64,000 nucleotides of DNA, from NCBI GenBank assembly GCA_026261815.1, contig JAMPIT010000481.1:2294001-2358000 (forward strand). Reading direction: 5' to 3'. The notes below the pieces were generated by a model. It saw only the letters and a program-made list of their open reading frames with translations. It did not search any database and was not told the DNA's origin. Below are positions 25,568 through 38,160 of this stretch, one piece after another. Position 1 is the first letter of the stretch, and each line of letters opens with the position of its first letter. The DNA comes from Monarcha castaneiventris obscurior. Lineage: Eukaryota > Chordata > Aves > Passeriformes > Monarchidae. Position numbers and translations under genes: made by a program.

Positions 25568-27483
25568 GAAAAAACCCAACCATCAAGGTTTTAAAATTTT
25601 TATAGTGCATCTAAAATTAGCTGCATATTTACTAAAAGGAGTTTGCACCTCGAGGAACTGAGTTCTAATCTGAAATAACGAAATTCTGAAGAATGAAGTT
25701 AATCATTATCCTGGGAAACTGGATGTGGTGAGGTGACTGCATTTATTATGAGGCATCTTTTATGTCTTCCTATAGATTGGAAGGAATTGTTGGCAATTCC
25801 ACGAAATGAAACCATAGTCTGAACAAAGGTCATTGATAAAGTTAATATAGTTTAGTGTGTTGCAATATATGAAAACCCCCACAAATTTTCTTCCACAGTT
25901 TTTCATTTCTCCAAGTCTAAATTAAACTTCCAACATCATATGCTGCATAGAGCCTGGAGCTGCCACTAATATACCTGTTTCCATGTGAAGAAGCAATTGT
26001 TTCTCAAGAAAAGATTGTGAAGCCAAAGAAAAAGAGTGGGGATGAATTTGGTAAAGCTGCCCAAAGTGGAACTCAGCCCTTTTTGCATGATGTATCCCGC
26101 TTTGCATTCTCATGTCATATAAAATGTCCATAATCTGCATATGTTGCCAAAAATATACAACAAAAGAAAAAAAAAATCCCTTGTTCTCACACATACAGTA
26201 GGTCTTAGCAAACCCCAAATCAAGCGATGAGCAAAATTTAATACAAATCTGCCCTTGGGGGTTTTGTCACTCTCCGTTGTTTCCACCACAGCAGTCAGAG
26301 CCACCCGTTCCACGAGCACTCACAAACAAGAGGAAATAAACACCCCTAAATTTGTGCAAACTGCTGAAATCCTGCCATTTCAGTAGTGAACACTGGTAGT
26401 GGAAAAGGCTGGGTAAACAAAATGTTAAAAGATGTTTTGCTTTAATTTGGTCCAACAGAGACGGTGAGAGAGTGGCCAGACAATAAAGGAATCCATGGAT
26501 TAGTCACAAGCTTTGTTCATGCAATGCCTCTGCTCAGTTAAACTTGCCCTTCCTGACCTGCCTTCAAGATGTGTTATCATATTTTCTCTGAGTATTATTT
26601 TGGAAAAAAAACCCAACAAGACAAGCAATTCTTTTTTATTGATTTCTTCTGCCAGGTTTCTTGATGCAGAAATGCATTTTATGATCAAACTTCAGCCTTT
26701 ACTTTTATGATAGTAAATAATATACAGAGCATTTTTTGCTATTTTTGTGAGGAAGAATGTGTGCACATGTGTTGAAGGAGGTAGAAGAAATGGGTCGTTT
26801 CAAATCATTCAAAGTTCAATTCTCTGTATATTTCCCGTTCAGTTCCTTCAACCTACTTAACAATAATCATCACTAGAGGTTAAGAGTCTAGTATTGCCCT
26901 GAAGGCGAAAAAAAAGTGAAAATCAACTTCTTCAAAACTTTCCTTCTTAATTGCCAATTAAATATTAATTAAGTCTTACTTAATACATAGATCTGCAATG
27001 CAGCTGAGTGCCACCAGAGCATGAATCACAGCTCTCTGATGACTGGCTAATGAAGTCACCACTATGTCAGCCTGCACACACAGGCATGCAAAAGTTTATG
27101 AAATTAATTCTTAGTGTAGTTTCAACATCTTGAAAAATTGCAAATAACCTTCCCATCCTGCCCTTCAGGATGTCTGCAGACATCCCTGTGTCTTTAATAC
27201 TAAACAAGGGCTGTGTCTCTCTGTGATGGCTTTCAGGACAAGGTCGTGTGGTTTCTTGTCCTTGAAAGAAAAGGACTGGCTAAACCCCAAAAATGTGTAG
27301 CAGGTACATACACTGTCACCTTGAACTGGAGACAGCTTTGATGGCTCCCAGAAGAATATTTCAGAGATTTGTTTAAAGAAACAAAAAGAGAAATCTGCTC
27401 TTCCTTTAGTTGCTGATCATATGGACTATAAAGGAGTCAAAATCAGTTAATATCCGCTAGACGTATTTATAAAATAAAGCTAA

Positions 27484-27517
27484 AAAGAGAGGGGTTATAC
27501 TGAAAACCCCTCTTTTA
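27484..27517. repeat. Imperfect inverted repeat (stem-loop)
   Basis: GAGGGGTT (27489-27496) pairs exactly with AACCCCTC (27505-27512) around an 8-base loop. Outer A and T runs extend the stem past a two-base bulge. It is too short for a typical microRNA precursor. Confidence 0.55.
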
Positions 27518-28598
27518 TTTTGTCAGGGAATAGGCAGGGATGGAAGAAAGGATCATATGCAGCACCTGACTGCTACAGAATGTGGAATCACAGCACTCAT
27601 CTATAATTTACAAGTTACTGCAACAGTTCATATACAGCTACTTCACATAGTTTTCACCCCAGCAGCCACAGTAACGCTGACAGAAGGTTTTCTGTCCTTC
27701 ACCAAGTGAGGATGGCCATTAGCTATTTCTCTGGAAATTCTTAAAAGAAATAAAAATATATAGAAATATGCAACCCTACAGATTTTTCTGAGCAGGGCTG
27801 ACTGGCAGAATGACTTTGAGACCACCGAATTCTTGGAAAGTTGTATGTGGTGATGGTGGGGGAAGCAAAGAACCTGTTCAGATTGAAAAAGGGAGGAATT
27901 ACGAAGCAAGGTACAAACCCAGATGTTTATCTATACACAAACCCAATACAAATGCATTTAACCATTATTTTATCTAAGCTGATTTGCTTTTTAAAGAAAA
28001 TTCTGCAGATCATTTTAGGGGAAACATGAATGAAATAACTGTTTATTCAAGTGGTGGCTTCTTTACTTGACAGCAGTTTTTGAGTGTGAGGAACCAGGAG
28101 ACCCCACCCTGCTCAGTCACCCAGTGCTGGTTGCACCTCAGGAGCACAACAAACAGTGAGGAGTGTGTTTAATGCCTTTCCTCGTAAATGGAAAAACATA
28201 GATTTTCTCTAACAAATACCTTGGGAAAAGAAGCTTCGTGTTGTCAAATATTGAGTAACTTAATCAATATGCAGCACTAAAGAAAGCTGAAGCACTCTAA
28301 AATACCATTACCTCAGCAGGTATGAAAAGCAAGATTTCAGCCTTACAGGTTTTTCAGGGGGGAAATGCAGCAGGTTTAATTTTTCTTTTCATGGAAAGGA
28401 CTGTCACAATAATAACTGGCCTCAGCAGAAGCTCATATGTTCATAACAGAGAAAATCGTGAAGAATACATACTTAAATACCTAAAATCTGTCTTAGAAAG
28501 TCCTCGTTTTCTCAGCTTACAGAAAAAAACATCCCTGTATTTCTGTATAGAAAAAAAATATGCCTCAACAATTCCATGGTGTAGGAATGTTTAGAAAA

Positions 28599-28648
28599 AC
28601 TGTAAATATACTATAATAAATATAACTGTAAATATACTATAAATACTG
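28599..28648. repeat. Tandem duplication, 26-bp AT-rich unit
   Basis: The 18-base string ACTGTAAATATACTATAA occurs at 28599 and again at 28625. The flanking DNA is AT-rich. Confidence 0.85.
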
Positions 28649-28917
28649 AGAAAAAAATAATATTATTTGTTTATGATACTTTTCTAGCTTGAGATTTGCA
28701 TTTAATGTCACTTAAAAATTGCAGAGGGAAGAGGAGATGTCCGTTTTCACGGTTTTCTGGTTTTAAATACACCTAGAATGATACAATTATATTTTCTCCA
28801 GTTTCTCCACCACAAATGCAGTATATTCCCATTTCTTAGATCAAACCCCAAGTATTTCCTTTACAGGTACTTTGTTGAATCTTCTGTTCAGTTCTGCTTT
28901 TACAATGTTTTTATTTT

Positions 28918-28973
28918 GAAAAAAAAAAATTAAAAGAAAAAAATATATATGTATACACACACGTCCTAGATCA
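28918..28973. repeat. A-rich/(TA)n/(CA)n low-complexity tract
   Basis: A run of A, an A-rich segment, a short alternating TA stretch and a short CA stretch follow one another. Confidence 0.85.
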
Positions 28974-31900
28974 AGGATCTTTTTCTCAGTAAGTGAGCTG
29001 TTGTCAAGAAGTAGCAATCAAACAATCAAGTAAATAGCAAGACAAAATCTTTGCCTGCTGCCAAAATAATAAGGGAGGTGAAGAGAAGGCTGAGATAATT
29101 TACATCTTCCCAGTTATCAGAGAGATAAATTCACTGGAGCACAGGAACTCTAAGGAAAAACATATCCAATTATCATGAGATTTCCAATAAAATTCAGTCT
29201 ACCACAGTCTTCTCCTCGGCAGGACTGAGCTCTGCTGTTCCAGTGGTGCTTTTGCAGGTTATTGAGCAAGCATCTCTCCTGCCCTTGTACAACCCTGGAT
29301 TCTGTTATTAAATGGCAACAAAGCTTGGCTTTGGTTTGGATTTTGGGGCTGCTCCAAGATTCTGCATGGGAAGAAGGCTTCAAAGTCTGCTTTGCTTCCT
29401 GCTGATCCACAGGGTCAAGCACTGGGGAGTGCTTTGGGCCAGGGCTCAGGGGGAAGAGCAGCACACACCAGGTCATGGAACTTTTCCCATAGGGCTCTGC
29501 CTTTAGACAGAATTAACAAAATCCTGGAGAATCAGCAAATTATTCAACAGCAGCAGTGACTCTAAGGACAAGAGCAAGGGACAGGGATGTCTCTGACTTG
29601 CCCACTGAGCCACTTCCCAAACCACTGCTGCTGCACCGACTTGGAAAGTGCAGCACCTCTGCCAGCCATGGCTCAGTCCTAAATCAGCATCTCTCTAACC
29701 CAACACCTTCATCCTCCACAGAGTCATAAAACACAGCATAAAACATGGTGCTGCAGCTTGAGCTGACCTGGAAGCTGATTTGTTCCAGGCTTCTCAGGTG
29801 CCTGGTGCAGCCAGGGGCTGCCAGCCCTTTGTCAGCTGCTGCCTCTGGGGGATTTTCCAGACCAATTGCAAGTGAGCCTGCAGGCCACTGCACCTGCCCT
29901 CCAACCAAACAGTTTTTCTGGTGAAAATTAAGATCCAAATCACTAGAGACTGCCAAATGGAAGGTACAGCTCCCCACACATCATTTTTCAAAGGCAGAAA
30001 ACAAGCCAAATGCAAACTGAGGTTAATGCAATATATACAAGAAGGAGAAATAAGATTAAATGTGATGTATGTGCCAAGAGGCCTTCTGCAGGCAAGGGAA
30101 GAAAGAGAATAAGGTTAACATCTTTGATTTTTCTCCTCCCCATCCCCAAGAGCTGAGAGGAGTCTTCATAGCAGCAAGGTCAATTCTAATCTTATTTCCT
30201 TATTCCTCACAGTTATTTCATTGCCTTCAATCCCATTTTTTAAACTTCACAGCAAAAATTTTTTTTTCCAGAAATTTCTGCCATCCAGGATCAGTTAGCT
30301 ATCATAGCAGCGTATTTTAAATAATTAACAAGCGTGAGATGTACAAAGAAACCTCTTTAAACAATAGCCACCTGCAACAAATACTGTAAGAATATGCACC
30401 CTTCTCTTCTGAATGATTGCTGCCTCTCATGAAAACATTAGCAATTTGCACACAAAAAAAATGATGTAATTAGCAAGAACTTTCTCTATTTCTGTTCTCA
30501 TTATTGCTGATTACCAAAAATTATCAGGCAAATAACGGCTGCTTTCTCTTCTTGTGATCAATTTGTTCACTCTCCATCTGATTTCTCTGGCAATGAACTC
30601 GAATGTAGCCTCTTGTGTCTGTGGCACTTTGCAAGAGGGAGAAAAAGGGGGCAGGGAGAGTGAGAGAAATTAAACAGCAATTATGTGTAAAGTGTCAGAA
30701 AGTATTCAAGTTATCTGTGCCAACTCAGAGATTTACTTCAAGCCCTGCCATTTTTTTTTTTAAACATTTTTGTTAAAATCACAGGTCCTGGGATCTGATT
30801 AATCCAGACTTCATTTCTTAATTATAACAATAAATAAAACCAGCTTCTCACATAGAAAAAAGCATGTTCTCAACAGAAGTTTGAAATTACTAAAGTGCTT
30901 AAAAGCTCCAAATAAAGTCACCCCAGCCAAAAAAAAATCTTAAAAGGGAGACTTCAAATCTCATAATTTCAAAGGCATGATTTTGGGGTGATCACATTCC
31001 TTTTTCAATAGTAGGGCAAGGCTGTTACCATGGCAGCTGGCAAGAGATGGGGATTGCTTCCACTTGAATACCAAAGCACAGCCAAGTTTTCAGCAGTTGC
31101 AGAAAAAGCTATCTGGGAACAGTGTGGGGAAAAAAAAAAAAACCTACAAAACCACCCAAAAACCTGTGCTGAGTTCTACATTACCAGAGCTGCTGCTATT
31201 ACTCTGCAACTCCCCACTTTAAATCTATGTGGCACAAATCTTTGCAAGCTGCAGTCGGTCTTTGGGCTGTTGCATAGACACCCCAGTATTTTTCAGGAGG
31301 GTAGGAAAGATTTCTCTTGCTTGAAGCATTTAATGCCCTGAAGTTGAGGTAGAGCTGAGCAGGCTCATCTTCTGCCTGGGAGGACACCCCCAGCCCCCTC
31401 CAGGGAGCTCTTCCCTCAAGGCACAACGGCAGTTCCCATACTTAAGACCAGGCAAAATGATTTGCTTTTCAAAATGGTGAAAAAAAAAAATACTATTCTC
31501 AGCCTGAGACTTTGCATTTTAAGATTTAGCCTGGAGCAAATTATTAAGGCAGAATTACTGTCTAAATCCCTGGAAATAGGGGTTTATAGTGAAAATACTG
31601 ACAGATCCATAACTATAGCCATGCAAATACAGCAGATAAAAATATGTATAAATGATAATGTAATTTAATGGCTTAAAGAATTTTTACTGGGAGGAGGGGA
31701 ACGTCTGCTTTATTTTGACAGTGTAAAATGTCAGAGCAGAATCCAAGGATGTAGCAGAGTCATACTCTATACCTCTTGGAGATTATTTGACAAGAACAAT
31801 TTCAGTGTTCTATTTAACGCACTTACGACAAATTTAAGTGATGAATTGATGCCTGAGAGACAGTGTGGCTGGAATTAGGAGAACAAATTTTCTTGTTATG

Positions 31901-34900
31901 GGAGCAGCTACAGGCCAGCTCAGTGCTGAAAGGCAGACTGAAAGTTAGGTAAAGGAAATGTGAAAAGAGTATTCTGTCAGTGGGAGTGAAGGTGGAAAGC
32001 TATATATTTATTAAACCCTAATGTCACCAGGTTAGACTTTGAAGTACCTGAGAGGCACTGACTCCTCAAAGTCTGTGGATACAAGAACAGGATCAAAGTC
32101 TTTTTGGAAAAGTCGGTTTGCTAAGAAAAGCAAACATTACTGTACAACTCCAGGTGTCACTTCTAGTCAAATATCATATTATTTCATTGATCTCCTCTAA
32201 TATGGAGTAAAATTGAGCAAACTGCTCTATAAAAATGAACCTTCATTTAATAACAGTGGAATGAAGTCTGGCATCATTCTAGAGGTCTCATTTTTGTATC
32301 GTTTTCCATGCTCAGTAAATAGTTACAGCCACACTGAAATCTGCAGTTACTGGAGGCCTAATTCCACCAATGTCCCAGACACAGCACTTCAGGGGCAGAA
32401 ACACACCCATAAAGAATATTGAACTGAATATTTTAAAGCATAATGGCAGTGAAAAGCAGGGGTTGTAAAGAGCTGCCTAATCTACATCCTCAAAACAGCC
32501 ACATTTGCAGGTTTTTGGAAAGAAAAGTTGGCCACCTGGTGAAGGAACAGAGCAGGAGGCCTGGACCCAGTTATTAAATCTCTCCTTAGCAGCTTAATAT
32601 TTTATATTTTTTTGTCCATCTGTAGAAGAGAAACTATCCTTCCCTCACAGAGTTTGGAGAAATATGGAAATGCCTGTGCAAGAGACCTTTCACTCTGCTC
32701 AGGTGTCCCTACGCTGAGGATCTGCAGGCGTGGATATTTAGGTGCTCACATCCTTAAAAACACTGCTTGTGTAAAACAGGGGTAGGAATTCAAGGAATAC
32801 AGCACAACCTGCTGGTGTTACTGCCTCTTCTAAGCTTTATGCATAAGTGATGGGAGAAGAGAGGATGAAACATTGAATATGACTGCAAATATTGCACATG
32901 CAGATGATGCACATTTTTTTCTACATTCTTTGTATTTAGACTTCATTGCAGATGGAGAGTTATGCCAGATATGAGGACTTATTAAATGTAATATGAAGAG
33001 TAGCCTCCCTTAATTCAGAAGAAAAGTAAGCACTCAACAATTCAGGTCTGATCCAATAAAATCCTGTTGTGGAGTCCATGGAGTCACCTGTATGTACTTG
33101 TGGACTTCATAAATCTTCTAAACCAGACTATGCTTAAACTACTTCTTGACATCTCCCCACTCCCATCCCTTTCTCTCCTGCTGGCTCTTCCCACTAACAT
33201 TTAACTTCACCCACTGACATGACAGTCAATATTTATACTGTTTGGAAAGAAAAGGAAACATGTCTGGCAACTTAAAAGTCAAACCAGGAATTCTCCCATA
33301 TCATATAAACACTTATGGACCTGAAATAAATAATAAAAGCAAGAAAAGTCTACCATTACTATTTTTTGTAATTTCTATATTACTTCACTTTATCAAATGC
33401 CACGCACTAAGTGATCAAATTAATCGGAGGCATTTAGAGCAGGGACCATGTGGCAGCTTACAAAGCATTGGTTGTTCACAATAATTTGGACATGGCAAGT
33501 AGCCAAAGGACTGCTCACAAACATATGGTTATTTATTTCCACTAAACAGCCACTAATGCAGCCTGTTTGCTACATTACTTGATAAATATAACAAGCTTCA
33601 AAAACAAAAAGGACCACAAGTGCACAAAGCAATTAATGAAAACAGCCCAACACATCATGTAGAGCCACCAGCATCCTGAATCCCTGTGTGATTTTCTAAA
33701 TTCTTTTTCACTATCACTCAACAGATCCCCAAAGACTGGCTCAAACTTAATGTACTGTAGCATGTTTGACTCCTTTGTTTAATCACATCTGAAATGGCAC
33801 CTTCTGGAGTGACACATCAGCTGAAAGAGTTTAACTGTTGTTCTGAAAACAGCATTGATCCATGTTTTGCTTTCAAGGCTATAAGAGGTGTCTGTCTGTG
33901 TAAAGAAAAGGTGAGGGAGTGAAGTCAATGTGAGTGGTGGCAACAATGGGGTGAATTTATTTTTGGTGAGAAAGAAATTCACTTTAAAATGTATTTCATT
34001 GTTCAAGTCATCCCATGAATTTAGATTCTTTGCTCCTTGCCAAGTGCCACAAAACAAATCCTTAGTTGCCCATGCAATGTTTGAAGCCAAACAAAATATT
34101 CAATTTTGAAGGAAAATTATACCAGCAGAAAATATTGAACAGAAATCCATGTGTGGCTCTTCCCCATTATCCAGATCACACCCCCTCTGTTTGCAGTCCC
34201 CAAAGCAATCCAGCAACTGCTGCTTCCCGGAGTCAGCCAGGGCTTTGAGGTGCATCCATTGAGACCTTTTCCTTACTGCTAGCAAACCAAAGCTTGTTTA
34301 TTTTTGGGATGCAAACTGGGCTGATCACACTTCTAGAACAGAAAACTAGAAAGCAAACCAGAAGAGATGTATAAAGGTCTATAAAGCAGTAATTTCCCTC
34401 CCAGCCATGTTCTCAGGGGGAATTTCTCACTTCAAGAGCTGGTCCCATGGAGTGTCTGGGCCACTTCTCCTTCCATCCCCATGAGCACTGGGGCTGTAAC
34501 TTCCCTTCTGTTCCTCCACCTCCATTGGCTGGAGCCACCCATCATCTACAGCTCCCCGATTATCTGCTGCTTCCAAAATGCCCTAATTGATCCAGGCACA
34601 GCTTTCCCAAAGGAGGGTTACACATGTGCTGAGGGAAAACAGAACAGGTGCTTTTTTGCCACCTAGCCCAAAAATTCTGAAGGCAAAACACAAGAAATTC
34701 AACCCATTTTATGGCTCAGTTTTCCTAAGACATCTCTGCAATGAAAGATGGGACCCACCCCTCTGCTGGGAAGCTTCTGGATCCCCAGAGCAAGCTGTCA
34801 TTTTTTTAAACAAACAAATCTTAGGTGAGAGGAGCAGTTGTTGAATTATGGTCTTAAATCAGAGTGATTCCCTCTGCTGGGATCTCACTGGGGATCATCA

Positions 34901-37900
34901 ATAGCTCATCTGAGAGCGCTGCTGCACAAATCATCCTCATCCCAGGATCTGTTGTATGCTAATGAGGAACTCTGACTTCACTGCTCAGTTAGGCAAGATT
35001 AAGTGACAGGATTTACAGGCAGAAAATGCAGCCAGAGCATTCAGATTCTGAGGCTGCTGGAAGGATGAACCAGCCACAGACTAATGCTTGAATTTGGCAC
35101 TCGGGGAGGATAAATGTTTAAGGATAAATACAGGGAAGAGGTTACAGAATATTTTCTCTGTGTCTAGAATAACTCTATGACCTACAATGTCACAGCCATT
35201 TCCTTCTTCATTCTTTTACAGTGTACTAATAGCTGCTAAAAAATAATGGCCAAATACGTTCTAATAGGAGCAGATATTTTTCTGTTAGAAAACTGAAAAA
35301 TAAATAATGATAAATTGGTGAGCAAAGTATTCTTTTACCCTCTTCTAATGGAAAATAACTGAATGTCATTTAAATAGAATGTGATGAAGTATCCTATTCT
35401 TGACTGAATGTATAGAAACAGAGCTTTCTCATAAATTGATCCATTTCCTGGGGTTTAAGCTCCACCAGAAATTTTACTGGATAAGAGAACTGACAAAACC
35501 TTATCCATGGTAGCAGAAATAATACTGCTAATTATACCAGAGAATAAGCTGTCATTTCAGAATTTGCATATACAGAAGGCTCATTAATAGTGATTTCTAA
35601 CTTTCTTTACCAGCGTTGTCTTAACGAGCGCCATGTCCTTTGGAAAAGAGGAAAAAAAAGTAAAAGAAGGGAGACACAGGATGTCACATTTCCCACCCTG
35701 AGCAAGGAACAAGAAAACTTTGGCAGCAGCAGATAAATCTTCAGGTTCCCACCGTGAGGGATGTTATTACCCAGCTGTGAAAATACATGGGCAACATCTG
35801 TGAGGATTGGACAGTGGACATGTGCCAAACCTTCACAAAAGCATGAGATGTCCTGGAGAGGGAGAAGAAGGAGAAAAAAAGAGAAACTTGGGATGCCAAA
35901 GTGCCAATAATGTTTGTAAACTAGTGCCAGTGTAGCACACAGTAGGACTGCAGAGAGAATTCAAGGCACAGCCAGAACAGTCAGTGACCTTCCTAAATTA
36001 TTCATAATGTGTCATTTGTTTGCAGCCTGAACACTTACTTGAAACTCACAATCAAGATTTGAATCCCACTTCTGTTTTTGGATAAACAAAAACGATTTTT
36101 TCCATGACCCATTGAGCTTAATTTGAATCTTGCTATGGAACTTGCCTAATTAACCCATTGGGTATTTTCCTGCACTCTCTTTAAACCACTATTGACGTTT
36201 GTTTTAGTGCACCCACACATGGGACCACCCATCACACTCTTCGCTTGTAGAACATGCCAGATTTAAGCTCCAGTGAAAGTAAACCAAATAATTCTCATTT
36301 CAACAAAACATTTTTAATTCTTGGAAAGGATGTACCTCAAGCTGACCTCTGAAAATCCCAACAACTCAATTTATTATGTCAAAGCAACAGAAAAAGAGAT
36401 GGTAAACATGAAAAGAAATCAGGACATGCAAAAGTAAAGATGTTCTGACCAGAGTTATACAGCTTTGGGTACAAAGATCTGTACCTCTAATATGAAAAGC
36501 AAGGTCAGCTCTAGGATGTGCTTGACACAGATCCTTTTGAAAGATCCTGGCATCAAAGCCAGCATAGAAGCACTACTATGGATAATTTTCTGTACTTGTA
36601 TTCCTCCTTCCTTAAGTTCAGCTGGTTTTTGGTTACCTTGGTGACCTTGGGAGGTGTCAGCCAGGGTGTGGATGGTGGAAAGCAGCCTCAGGTTGATGGA
36701 ACACAGAAGACAACTCGTGCTGCTGCTGATTCCCCATCCCCTCTCCATGACCTCCCAAACATCAGGACCTTCCTGCAGACCAACCAGCAGTGAGAGGTCA
36801 TTATGCAATAGCAGCCCTGAGTTTAGGCAGGACTCTCAATAACCCAGCTTCTCCAGAAGGCCAAAGAATGTCTTTGTGCCCAAAGCAATGGGACTCCTCA
36901 GTGTTTCTGGGGCAGCACTGAGTTACAGCTCACTGTTTTCCACTTTAACTGAAGCCTGTCTGCCTTAAGACCCAGAGGTCCTTTCATGCAGAACTTCTGA
37001 AGACAGAGAATTTGTAAGGGAAGCCTCAGGAGCTGATCCTGATGCCAAACTGCCCTAAATTTGAGGTGCACTATTTCCAGTAGGATAGCAGGAGTACCAC
37101 TGTGCCTCCCTTCCCTTGGCAATGATGGGCTCCAACAGTTTCCCCACAATAAAATGTCCCCAAAGCTTCAGCTATTCAAAAATAATGAGTCTCCTTTCTC
37201 ACCACCATGTGTTTTCACTTCCTTTCCATTCAGTGTTACTGGAATATGTGACTGGAAAATATTGCAAATAACTTAAAGACTTTTTCCCCCTCTGAGATTT
37301 GTCAATTTATACCTTTTTTCGCTAATTATCAACTATTAGCATGTTCATAAATATCTTTTACTGAGATACATATCTGACTTTCAAAACACAAGTGCTGCAT
37401 CAAACACACACAGCATTTTATCACACATCAAGTTATAAGACAATTTGTTACCATTTCATTCTTTTATGCTAGCTCCAAAATTCAATCCAAGATTTCTCTG
37501 CCTTAAAAGGCACGATTAGTTTAAATTTCTGGAAGTGGGCTTTTTTTTCCATTATTCATATTTAAATTAAGTTCCCTTGAGATGGAAGAAAAGCAAGGAA
37601 TTTTTATCAAGAGACTAATAATATAACCAGTGAAAAATCTGAGCATTTTTATATTGAATTTATAAATCATGCTAGCAGTAACCAAACTGTTTAAATAATA
37701 CATAGAGTTTAACTATAACATACTTATTGGCATAAGTAATTTTAGTGCTTTTTAATGTAACAAATCACTCAGAAAATATTCTCAGTTAATCATTAGCATA
37801 CTCAAGTCTAGAGAGAGGTGTATATATTGTTCCCTTTATAATTTGGTAGGAATGGCTGAGTCATAAAACCTCACACTGTGTGCCACTTGATTTACAATTT

Positions 37901-38038
37901 CCTGAAGATGTTTGGGTACCCTGACAACGTATCAATTTATCTCTGTGCTATAAGCCACACTCTGGAGATAGAATAGCTTGTAATTAAACTCGGGAGCAGG
38001 GATTAATTAAAATATACATGTCTGAGAGTGCATAGACA

Positions 38039-38160
38039 AGTATTTGTGTTTATTATAGAAACAGTAGAAAATACCCTCTAGCACAGATATGTGTGAGATG
38101 AGCCTCTTCCTCACCATCAGTATTTGGTGTTGTGTTTATCACAGAAACAGAGCACAAAAG
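38039..38160. repeat. Diverged direct repeat around GTGTTTATxAxAGAAACAG
   Basis: AGTATTTGTGTTTATTATAG at 38039 continues AAACAGTAGAAAA, and a related string with TATCACAGAAACAG and GCACAAAA recurs about 85 bases later. Similarity covers only about 35 bases, so this may be a chance or decayed duplication. Confidence 0.35.

Noticed and set aside
31127..31140. Poly-A run as the tail of a plus-strand retrocopy
   Set aside because: The preceding sequence shows no recognisable coding or SINE sequence and the run continues into mixed A/C-rich DNA.
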